64,000 nucleotides of DNA from Herbidospora galbida (GTDB lineage: Bacteria; Actinomycetota; Actinomycetes; Streptosporangiales; Streptosporangiaceae). The stretch lies in assembly GCF_005233835.1 (NCBI RefSeq), contig NZ_SZQA01000014.1, forward strand, positions 1 to 64,000, given 5' to 3'. Positions 25,559 through 32,728 of this stretch are shown here, in pieces (the stretch's first letter is position 1; each line of letters starts with the position of its first letter). Below the pieces are notes generated by a model, which saw only the letters and a program-made list of their open reading frames with translations, had not been told where the DNA came from and searched no databases. The translations under genes and the position numbers were made by a program.

Positions 25559-25609
25559 GGCAGGTTCACAGCGCGAGCCACAGTCGGCCTTCGGCCGCCC
25601 GCGTCTCGT
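25559..25609. repeat. 51-bp interspersed palindromic repeat, copy C (supplies a stop codon)
   Basis: Third copy of the unit at 17594 and 25057. On the minus strand it encodes 'ETRAAEGRLWLAL' and the TGA that ends the CooC-like ATPase (stop at 25566-25568), so the gene's last codons belong to the repeat. Copy B read in the same frame gives 'ETRTAEGRLWLAQ' and a TGA at the same position. Confidence 0.75.
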
Positions 25610-26537
25610 TTTCCAAAGCGACACTCCCGAAAATGAAGTCGGGGTCGATCTGGTCGGCCAGATCGACGCCGGTCGCCTTGTCCGCCCAGGCGCGCGCGTT
25701 GCGCAGGTGGAACTCGTGCGCCTGACGGCCGAACTTCGCCCAGTCCTTCTCGGCCGCGTCGACTCGGTCGAGCAGGGTCTGGAGACCGGCGAGGTTCCCG
25801 GGCTCCAGGTCGTCGAGGGTGAAGGCACGGCCCTGTTCCATGGCCCGTACGGCCGGGCTGTGGTCGAGGCAGGTGAGCAGGTCGGGGCCGACCTGGTCGC
25901 GCAGGAACGCGCGGTCGTCGGGGGTCTGGACCTTGTTGCCGACCACCGCGACGGCGACGTCGAACTCGGCGGCGTACTCCTGGTACTGCCGGTAGACGCT
26001 GACGCCCTGGCGGGTGGGTTCGACCACGAGGAAGGTGACGTCGAACTTGGTGAACATGCCGCTGGCGAACGAGTCGGCCCCGGCGGTCATGTCGACCACG
26101 ACGTACTCACCCGGGCCGTCGACCAGGTGGTTGAGGTAGAGCTCGACCGCGCCGACCTTCGAGTGGTAGCAGGCCACGCCGAGGTCGTTCTCGCCGAACG
26201 GGCCGGTCGCCATCAGCCGCAGGCCCTCGACCTCGACCGACGGGAAGAACGCGTCGTCGAGGGTGTGCAGACGCGAGCCCCGGCCGGGCGGGGTCGTCTT
26301 GACCATGACCGAGGCCGAGGGGATGCGCGGGTTGTCGCCGCGCAGGTGGTCTTTGATCTCGGTGAGCATGCCGCCGAGTGGGCGGGGTTGCTGTGCGGCG
26401 CCCAGGACGAGCGCGAGATGCTGGTTGATGTCGGCGTCGATCGCCACGACCCGGGCTCGGGTGGCCGCGTAGCGGGCGAAGAGCGAGGAAAGGGTGGTCT
26501 TGCCGCTGCCGCCCTTGCCGACGAAGGCAACACGCAC
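25566..26537 (-). CDS. CooC-like MinD/ParA-family P-loop ATPase
   Basis: A 323-aa ATPase with the deviant Walker A 'GKGGSGKTTLSS' (7-18), a MinD-type signature Lys, and 'VDMTAGADSFASGM' (Walker B region). CooC and relatives insert metals into enzymes; in actinobacteria this protein's partner is not known. The GTG start has AGGGAG. The C-terminal 13 residues come from the 51-bp repeat. A 33-bp dyad containing a near-perfect Zur-like box lies just upstream, so zinc-responsive control is possible. It likely forms an operon with the SCO5389-like gene. Confidence 0.84.
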   Translation of the reverse strand: MRVAFVGKGGSGKTTLSSLFARYAATRARVVAIDADINQHLALVLGAAQQPRPLGGMLTEIKDHLRGDNPRIPSASVMVKTTPPGRGSRLHTLDDAFFPSVEVEGLRLMATGPFGENDLGVACYHSKVGAVELYLNHLVDGPGEYVVVDMTAGADSFASGMFTKFDVTFLVVEPTRQGVSVYRQYQEYAAEFDVAVAVVGNKVQTPDDRAFLRDQVGPDLLTCLDHSPAVRAMEQGRAFTLDDLEPGNLAGLQTLLDRVDAAEKDWAKFGRQAHEFHLRNARAWADKATGVDLADQIDPDFIFGSVALENETRAAEGRLWLAL

Positions 26538-26549
26538 GGGTGGTCTCCC

Positions 26550-26582
26550 TGATCACGACGATGAAAATGATTGTCGTAATCA
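26550..26582. promoter_or_regulatory. 33-bp dyad containing a Zur-like box
   Basis: TGATCACGAC (26550-26559) and GTCGTAATCA (26573-26582) match as inverted arms at nine of ten positions. The centre, 26562-26576, matches the Streptomyces Zur consensus TGAAAATGATTTTCA at 13 of 15 bases. It lies 13 bp upstream of the CooC-like start, overlapping its likely promoter. Confidence 0.5.
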
Positions 26583-26596
26583 GTTTGCCATGGACC

Positions 26597-28117
26597 TCAG
26601 ATCTGCGTGGGCGAGTAGGCCCGGAAGACCCGCAGCAATGTCGGCCGCATGCGCTCCCATTCGGCGGCGGTGGTCGTCCAGGTGAGCACCGTTGTCGTGG
26701 TTTCGGTGGAGATGACGCGCCGATATTGGTGGTACGTCTCCCCCTTCACCAGGTGTGTGTCTCGCGCGTTACGAACCTGGCGCCAGGTGAACTCCCAATC
26801 GGCCGCCGACCCCAGCTTCGACCCGACGGTCTTCAGACGCAGTTTCGTGTACGCCTCCACGTTGGGATAAAGGAACGCCTCGGCCTCGTGGAGGGCGGCC
26901 AGCGGATCGGTGCCGACCTGGTTGGTCACCTCTATCGACAGGTGGCCGCGTCTGCGCGGGTCGACCCACCAGACGGAGTACTCCCCGACGGTGCGCTTCC
27001 ACGTCCGGGGCGCCATGGCGTGCCAGCCGGCCGGGGAGTCGTACGGAATGAGCTTGAACCTCAGCGCCTCGACCGGCGAGGGCGACGGCGACGGGAGCAC
27101 GACGGGCGCGGTGGTCGGGTCGGTCGCGGCGGTGCGGGTGGTGATGACGGTCGACTCGGGACGTAACAGGGCCCATCCGCTGACCGCGCCCGCGATGACG
27201 ACGACGGCCGCGCCGACCGCGATGAACCGCATCCGCCCGCTGCCCCGCACCGGCTTCGGCTCGGGCGGGGCCGGCGGCGGCTCGAACGCCGCGAGCATTC
27301 GGTCGGCGGTCTCATGGGATGGACGCCGCTTCGGGTCGCGCGCCAGCAGCGCGGCGAGCACCGGCCGCAGTTCCTCGGGGGCGGCCGACACTTCGACGTC
27401 CTTCGCGGGGGTCCGCGGCTTCTCCTGCGGCAGCACCGGGGGCTTGCCGGTGACCGCGAAGTAGAGCGAGGCGCCCAGCGACCACAGGTCGGCGGTCTCC
27501 CTGACGGGCGCGTCGGGATCGGTCCGTTCCGGCGCCCGGAACGTGGCGGCCGAGCGCGCCGAACTCCACGACTCCCCGTGCGCGGGCGACCGTTCGCCCA
27601 CCCGCTTGGCGAACACCGGGTCGGCCGCGACCGCCCCCACGCCGAAGTCGGCCAGCACGACCCGGCCGTCATGCCCGACCAGGATGTTCGCGGGCCGCAC
27701 GTCGCCGTGCCTCACCCCGGCCGCGTGGGCCACCGTGAGGGCGGCAAGGGCGGTCCTGATGACGTACGCGGCCTTGGGCACCTCCAGCGGCCCGTCGCTC
27801 GCCACGATCCCGTCGAGCGACCGCGACCGGGCCAGTTCCATGACGACGTACAGCGTGTCGTCCTCTTCGGCGACGTCGAAGACGGCGGCGATGCCGGGAT
27901 GCCGCAGCCGCTCGGCCTGCCGCGACTCCCGCGCGATGCGCTGCTGCAGCGCGGTCAGGCGGCTCTCGCGGAGCCCGGCCGGGAGCAGCACCTCGCGGAC
28001 GGCCACCGGGCGGTCGAGCAGGTCGTCGTGGCCCTCCCAGACGATGCCCGTGTTGCCCTGCCCCAGCGCCCGGACGAGCCGATAACGCTTGACGACGAGC
28101 TGCCCCGGACTACCCAT
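26597..28117 (-). CDS. Ser/Thr kinase-like membrane protein with substituted catalytic lysines
   Basis: A 506-aa PASTA-less kinase-like protein. The glycine loop 'GQGNTGIVW' (19-27) is intact, but the beta3 lysine is Arg (R41, 'VAVREV') and the catalytic loop reads 'HGDVRPAN' (137-144; Asp kept, Lys to Arg). DFG is present (157-159). A membrane helix lies near 295-315, then an extracellular beta-rich domain. It may be a weak kinase or a pseudokinase. The Met at 28117 starts the domain; a GTG at 28201 overlapping the Rrf2 stop by GTGA is a longer alternative. It is downstream of an Rrf2 regulator. Confidence 0.88.
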   Translation of the reverse strand: MGSPGQLVVKRYRLVRALGQGNTGIVWEGHDDLLDRPVAVREVLLPAGLRESRLTALQQRIARESRQAERLRHPGIAAVFDVAEEDDTLYVVMELARSRSLDGIVASDGPLEVPKAAYVIRTALAALTVAHAAGVRHGDVRPANILVGHDGRVVLADFGVGAVAADPVFAKRVGERSPAHGESWSSARSAATFRAPERTDPDAPVRETADLWSLGASLYFAVTGKPPVLPQEKPRTPAKDVEVSAAPEELRPVLAALLARDPKRRPSHETADRMLAAFEPPPAPPEPKPVRGSGRMRFIAVGAAVVVIAGAVSGWALLRPESTVITTRTAATDPTTAPVVLPSPSPSPVEALRFKLIPYDSPAGWHAMAPRTWKRTVGEYSVWWVDPRRRGHLSIEVTNQVGTDPLAALHEAEAFLYPNVEAYTKLRLKTVGSKLGSAADWEFTWRQVRNARDTHLVKGETYHQYRRVISTETTTTVLTWTTTAAEWERMRPTLLRVFRAYSPTQI

Positions 28118-28197
28118 CAAAGCCTGCCTCTGCACCGGCCCCGACACACCTGGACTGGGAGTCTTCCATAACTGATGAGGCTTAGGTGAGGTATGTG

Positions 28198-28590
28198 TCA
28201 CAGGGTCGGCAAAGACCCTCCGGCGAGGTGGGCCAGGGTCACTCCGGTGAGGACGCGGGTCTCGTTCTCGCGCAGCGCCGCCCAGACCTTCTCCAGCGGC
28301 TCGGAGGCGCCGAAGAAAGCCTCGTTGTCCTGGGGCACGCCTTCGATCACCACGATGACCTCGGCGAGGGTGATCTGGTCGGCGGGCCGGGCCAGCCAGT
28401 AGCCGCCGTCGGGGCCGCGCTGGCTGTGGATCAGTCCCGCGCGGCGCAGTTGCAGCAGGATGTTGTCCAGGAACCGGCGCGGGATGCGCTGGGCGGTCGA
28501 GATGCGCTCCGCCGGGACGGGCCCCGGAGGGGCGGCCGCGAGTTCGGCCGCCGCCCGGAGCGCGTAATGGGTGCGTGCGGACAGGCGCAT
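28198..28590 (-). CDS. Rrf2 family transcriptional regulator lacking cysteines
   Basis: The 130-aa protein has the Rrf2 winged helix 'MRLSARTHYALRAAAELA' to 'SQRGPDGGYWLARPADQITL' (about 1-70). Unlike IscR or NsrR it has no cysteine at all, so it cannot hold an Fe-S cluster through Cys and more likely senses another signal, as CymR does through a partner enzyme. It follows the sulfonate-type importer by five bases and likely regulates it (sulfur metabolism, inference). Its stop may overlap the kinase start. Confidence 0.88.
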   Translation of the reverse strand: MRLSARTHYALRAAAELAAAPPGPVPAERISTAQRIPRRFLDNILLQLRRAGLIHSQRGPDGGYWLARPADQITLAEVIVVIEGVPQDNEAFFGASEPLEKVWAALRENETRVLTGVTLAHLAGGSLPTL

Positions 28591-28595
28591 GCCTG

Positions 28596-29465
28596 TCAGC
28601 CGATCCGCTGGTCCAGACCCCAGCGGCGACGCAGCGCGTTGTCCGCCGCGCCGAAGAGCACGTCGACCACGACGCCGATGAGCAGGATGATGATCATCGT
28701 GGCCAGCAGGCGGGCCGAGTCGGCCAGCTCTCGGGCGTAGTGGAGCTGCTCGCCCAGTGAGGGCTGGTTGGCGATGATCACCAGGATCTCGCCCGCCATC
28801 AGCGACCGCCACGCGAACGCCCAGCCCTGCTTCAGTCCCGCCAGGAACGACGGCAGCGAAGCGGGCAGGATCAGGTGCCGATAGAGGGAGATCCGCCGCA
28901 GCCCGAGCACGTGACCGGCCCGGAGCAGGATCGGCGGCGTGTAGTCGACGCCGGTGATGAGACCGTTGGCGATGGACGGCGCCGCGCCGAGCACGACCAC
29001 GAAGGTGATCGCGTTCTCGGTGAGGCCGAACAGCAGGATGGCGAGCGGGAACCAGGCGATCGACGGCATCGTCTGGAGACCGGTGATCAGCGACCCGAAC
29101 GCCGCCCGGAGCAGCTTGACCCGGGAGACGGCCGCGCCGATGACGACGCCGACCAGGATGGCCAGCAGGAAGCCCGAGACGGCCCGGCGCATCGTGGTGG
29201 CGATGGCGTGCCAGAACTCGGCCTCGCCCAGGCGGGTCCCGAGCTCGCCGAGCGCGGTGACCGGGCCGGCGAAGACGTATTCGGGCCAGAACTCGGCCAG
29301 GACGACCGCTTCCCAGATGGCCAGCACGATCGAGATGGCCAGCAGCATGGGCCACAGGCGGCCCCAGATCGCCGCAGGGAGGTTGCGCTTGGCCTTGACC
29401 TGGATCTCGAGCGCGTCGAGGCCGGCGATCTGGGCGTTGATCTTTTCGGGGCTCTCAACGGCCAT
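28596..29465 (-). CDS. ABC transporter permease, sulfonate/taurine/nitrate type
   Basis: The 289-aa permease has about six membrane helices and the EAA-type cytoplasmic loop 'AGHVLGLRRISLYRHLILPASLPSFLAGLKQGW' region (seen as conserved Gly and Pro). It belongs to the SsuC/TauC/NrtB group of small-anion importers. The start overlaps the ATPase stop by 11 bases. With the binding protein and ATPase upstream it forms one importer. Confidence 0.92.
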   Translation of the reverse strand: MAVESPEKINAQIAGLDALEIQVKAKRNLPAAIWGRLWPMLLAISIVLAIWEAVVLAEFWPEYVFAGPVTALGELGTRLGEAEFWHAIATTMRRAVSGFLLAILVGVVIGAAVSRVKLLRAAFGSLITGLQTMPSIAWFPLAILLFGLTENAITFVVVLGAAPSIANGLITGVDYTPPILLRAGHVLGLRRISLYRHLILPASLPSFLAGLKQGWAFAWRSLMAGEILVIIANQPSLGEQLHYARELADSARLLATMIIILLIGVVVDVLFGAADNALRRRWGLDQRIG

Positions 29466-30240
29466 GGCGGCTGACCTCCTCCTTCAACCGGACCGTGATC
29501 TCGCCGGCCAGCTTGGCGACCTCGGCCGACTCCGTGCGGCGGGGGCGTTCGAGCTCCACCGTGTAGTCCTCGATGACGGTGCCCGGGCGGCTGGACAGGA
29601 GAACCACCCGGTCGCCGAGGCGGACCGCCTCACGGACGTTGTGGGTGACGAACAGGATCGCGAGGTTGCGCTCACGCCAGATGCGCTCGAGTTCGTCGTG
29701 GAGCAGGTCGCGGGTCATCGCGTCGAGGGCGCCGAAGGGTTCGTCCATCAGGAGGATGTCGGCCTCCTGGGCGAGCGCGCGGGCGAGGGAGACGCGCTGG
29801 CGCATGCCGCCGGACAGTTCGTGGGGGCGCTTCTTGGCGAAGCCGCCGAGGTGGACGACGTCGAGGAGCTCGGCCGCCCGCTCCTTGCGCTTCTTGCGGT
29901 CGAGCTTGCGCAGGGCCAGCTCGACGTTGCCCGTCACGGTGAGCCAGGGGAACAGGGCGGGTTCCTGGAACATCATGGCGATCTGCTTGCCGCCGGTCTC
30001 GATGGTCCCGGCGGTCGGCCGGTCGAGGCCCGCGACGAGGTTGAGCATGGTGCTCTTGCCACAACCCGACGCGCCGAGGAGACAGACGAACTCGCCCTGT
30101 GACGCGGACAGGGAGACCTGGTCGAGGGCGAGGAGGCTGGTGGCGCCCCGGCCGTACACCTTGGAGACGGCGTCCAGCCGGACGGCGGGCACGGGGCCCT
30201 CCGTCCGGCCGTGGCCGAGCTCCTGGGTAGGAGCTGTCAC
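29455..30240 (-). CDS. ABC transporter ATP-binding protein, sulfonate/taurine/nitrate type
   Basis: A 261-aa SsuB/TauB/NrtD-like ATPase: Walker A 'GASGCGKSTM', Q-loop 'MMFQEPALFPW', signature 'LSGGMRQR', Walker B 'ILLMDEPFGALD', and H-loop 'FVTHN'. The GTG at 30240 overlaps the binding-protein stop by GTGA and so is translationally coupled. The open frame continues upstream through the binding-protein gene in another frame and is not coding there. Confidence 0.95.
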   Translation of the reverse strand: MTAPTQELGHGRTEGPVPAVRLDAVSKVYGRGATSLLALDQVSLSASQGEFVCLLGASGCGKSTMLNLVAGLDRPTAGTIETGGKQIAMMFQEPALFPWLTVTGNVELALRKLDRKKRKERAAELLDVVHLGGFAKKRPHELSGGMRQRVSLARALAQEADILLMDEPFGALDAMTRDLLHDELERIWRERNLAILFVTHNVREAVRLGDRVVLLSSRPGTVIEDYTVELERPRRTESAEVAKLAGEITVRLKEEVSRHGR

Positions 30241-31319
30241 TTGTCGCTCACCGCCGTCTCGCCCTTGGCGGACAGGATCCCGTTCAGCGTGGTCAGGTCG
30301 TAGATGCCGGTCAGGTCGATCGGCTTCAGCAGCCCCACCTTGATGGCGTGGTCGGCGCTGCCGACCAGCGAGGAGGCGATCGGGTCGTTGGTGAACGTGA
30401 TGTTCTTCAGCGCCGAGTCGAGCACCTCGGGCTTGAGCGGCTTGCCGGTCAGCTTCTCGAGCTGGGCGTTGACCGCCGTCGCCGCGCCGGCCGGGTCGGA
30501 GTTGATGAAGGCGGTCGACTCGACGTGGCCCTCGATCAGCTTCTTGACCAGGTCGGGGTGCTCCTTGGCCCACTCCTGCCGGACGATCAGGTGGGTGATC
30601 ACGAACTGCTTGTTCGGCCACAGGTCGCGCTCGTCGATCAGGACCTTGCCGCCGCTCTCCTGGATCAGGCGGCTGGCGAAGGGCTCGGGCACCCACGCGG
30701 CGTCGATGTCGCCGGTGGCGAAGGTCTGCAGGGTCAGCGAGTTCTCCTGCGGCACGATCGACACCTCGCCGCCACCCTTGGTGTCGGTCTTGATGCCCTT
30801 CTCGTCCAGGTAGTAGCGGAGCGCGACGTCCTGGGTGTTGCCGAGCTGTGGCGTGGCGACCTTCTTGCCCTTGAGGTCTTCGATGGTGTTGATCTCGGGC
30901 TTCACGACCAGGTAGACGCCCCCCGACGCCGCCCCGGCCACGATCTTGATCGCCTGACCCTTCGACTTCTCCCACGCGTTGATCGCGGGGTTCGGGCCGA
31001 TGTAGGTGGCGTCGATGGCCCCCGAGAAGACCGCCTCGATGGCGGCGGGACCGGCGTTGAAGGTGCTCGTCTTCAGGGTGACGTTGTCGCCCAGAGCCTT
31101 GGTGAAGTAGCCCTTCTCGACGCCGACGAGGGCGGTCGAGTGGGTGATGTTGGGGAAGAACCCGAGCCGGAGCTCGCTCTTCTCCGCAGGTGCCCCGCCG
31201 GCGGGAGCCGAGGCGCCCCCTTCGGCGGTCGTTCCGCCCCCGCCGCAGGCGGCCGCGAGCGAGGTGACCATCACCGCGGCCAGCGCGGCGACGACCCCGC
31301 GAACCCTGCGAGCCTTCAT
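30237..31319 (-). CDS. aliphatic sulfonate-type ABC substrate-binding lipoprotein
   Basis: A 360-aa SsuA/TauA-like binding protein. The lipobox 'SLAAAC' puts the acylated Cys at residue 25. The core 'LRLGFFPNITHSTALVGVEKGYF' and 'DAAWVPEPFASRL' are typical of the NMT1/SsuA family. The substrate could be an alkanesulfonate, taurine, nitrate or a related anion. It is the first gene of the operon, with a good promoter 44 bp upstream. Confidence 0.92.
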   Translation of the reverse strand: MKARRVRGVVAALAAVMVTSLAAACGGGGTTAEGGASAPAGGAPAEKSELRLGFFPNITHSTALVGVEKGYFTKALGDNVTLKTSTFNAGPAAIEAVFSGAIDATYIGPNPAINAWEKSKGQAIKIVAGAASGGVYLVVKPEINTIEDLKGKKVATPQLGNTQDVALRYYLDEKGIKTDTKGGGEVSIVPQENSLTLQTFATGDIDAAWVPEPFASRLIQESGGKVLIDERDLWPNKQFVITHLIVRQEWAKEHPDLVKKLIEGHVESTAFINSDPAGAATAVNAQLEKLTGKPLKPEVLDSALKNITFTNDPIASSLVGSADHAIKVGLLKPIDLTGIYDLTTLNGILSAKGETAVSDK

Positions 31320-31338
31320 ACGCTTCTCCCTGATTCCT

Positions 31339-31349
31339 ACTTAATAAGT
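31339..31349. promoter_or_regulatory. 11-bp dyad downstream of the importer start site
   Basis: ACTTA-A-TAAGT lies about 20 bp before the binding-protein ATG and just downstream of the predicted transcription start. It is a candidate operator for the Rrf2 product encoded at the end of the same operon. Confidence 0.4.
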
Positions 31350-31362
31350 CGGGTTAGGGAGT

Positions 31363-31391
31363 ATTAAAGGGCGATCCAAGATTCCCGTCAA
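31363..31391 (-). promoter_or_regulatory. strong promoter for the sulfonate-type operon
   Basis: On the minus strand TTGACG (31391-31386) and TTTAAT (31368-31363) are spaced by 17 bp, five of six bases matching the consensus in each. It reads toward the binding-protein gene. The stretch is unusually AT-rich for this genome. Confidence 0.65.
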
Positions 31392-31425
31392 GTCCGATAG
31401 GTTTTAGGACATCTGATTCCCGGCT

Positions 31426-32691
31426 TCAGGCGCAGGACTCGTCCAGGTCGACCGGTTTGTCGGCTTTTGGCTTGGCAGCCGGGGTCGCGGCGATCGGTCG
31501 GGTGCGCTCGCCCAGGGCCTCGTCGACCTTCTCCTGGATCAGCTCCCAGTCGGGATCGCCGGTCCGGATCAGCGGCGGCACGAACTGGAGGCTCTTGATG
31601 TCGGCGCCCTTGACCTTCGGGGCCAGGTCGATGAGGTCGGGCACCAGGCTGCGCGGGATGTCGGTCGACACGTAGCGCTTGGTGACGTCCGCGATGCGTT
31701 CGAAGCCGCGCAGCACCTTCAGGGGGTCGGCCTGTTCGGCGACCGCGTTCAGCAGGCACTTCTGCCGGCCCATGCGCTGGTAGTCGTCGCTGTCGGTGCG
31801 GGAACGTCCGAACCACAGTGCCTGGGTGCCGTTGAGGTGGTGGGTGCCGGCCTTGATGAGGCCCTCGCGGTAGGCGCCGAACACGATGTCGTGCGGCACC
31901 TTCACCGTCACGCCGCCCATCGCGTTGATGATCTGGGCGAAGCCCCGCATGTCCACCATCGCGTAGTAGTCGACGTCGAGGCCGAGGATGTCGCCGACCG
32001 TCGACTTCAGCAGGTCGGCGCCGGAGCGCCCGTGGTCTTCGCCCCACTGGAAGACCTCGTTGAGCAGCGCGGCCGGCGGGAAGCCGTCGACCGGCACGTT
32101 CTGCAGGTTGCGCGGCAGGGAGAACAGCACCGACTCCCCCGTGCGGGTGTCGACCGACGCCACCGTCATGCTGTCGGTCCGGGCGCCGGGCCGGTTCTCG
32201 GCCGAGTCGGCGCCGACGAGCAGGACGTTCAGGCGCTCGCGGCCGGCCCAGGGGTCCACCACCGGAGTCACGACCTGGGGCGCGGGGTCGTCGGCGACGA
32301 AGACCGAGCTGACGACCTCGTTCGACACGTACGCCAGCCGCGACGCGTAGCCCAGCGGCGCGGCCACCAGGACGCAGAGCCCGGCGACGGCGAGCAGGGG
32401 AAGGCCGAAGCGCACCCGCCGGGGGCGGATCACCAGCCACGACCAGACGATGACTGCCACCCACGCCACGGCCAGCGCGGCCCCGGCGGCGACGACGACG
32501 TCGAGTCGCCGCAGCGGCAGCGTCGGCGCGTTGCCGAGGACCGTCACCCCGGCCGACAGCAGGGTCAGCCACACGGCCGCGAGGGTGAGGCCGGTGCGCG
32601 TCCGGCCGGTCCAGATGTGCGCGACGCCCCACAGGAGCGTCGAAGCGAGCGTCAGGGCGAGGGCCCTGCGCAGGCTCCGGTTTTCGCGCAT
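31426..32691 (-). CDS. LytR-CpsA-Psr (LCP) family protein with four membrane helices
   Basis: A 421-aa LCP enzyme. Four hydrophobic helices occupy about residues 8-130, unusual for LCPs, which mostly have one. The LCP domain (about 150-375) has 'RLNVLLVGADSAENRPGARTDSM' and 'PRNLQNVPVDGFPPAALLNE'-type blocks, with the conserved Arg and Asp. LCP proteins attach polymers such as teichoic acids or arabinogalactan to peptidoglycan. The next LCP gene upstream on the same strand suggests a shared role. The ATG at 32691 is the natural start. Confidence 0.9.
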   Translation of the reverse strand: MRENRSLRRALALTLASTLLWGVAHIWTGRTRTGLTLAAVWLTLLSAGVTVLGNAPTLPLRRLDVVVAAGAALAVAWVAVIVWSWLVIRPRRVRFGLPLLAVAGLCVLVAAPLGYASRLAYVSNEVVSSVFVADDPAPQVVTPVVDPWAGRERLNVLLVGADSAENRPGARTDSMTVASVDTRTGESVLFSLPRNLQNVPVDGFPPAALLNEVFQWGEDHGRSGADLLKSTVGDILGLDVDYYAMVDMRGFAQIINAMGGVTVKVPHDIVFGAYREGLIKAGTHHLNGTQALWFGRSRTDSDDYQRMGRQKCLLNAVAEQADPLKVLRGFERIADVTKRYVSTDIPRSLVPDLIDLAPKVKGADIKSLQFVPPLIRTGDPDWELIQEKVDEALGERTRPIAATPAAKPKADKPVDLDESCA

Positions 32692-32728
32692 GACGTCCCG
32701 TATGCCCTGTTCGGGATTGCCCTAACGC

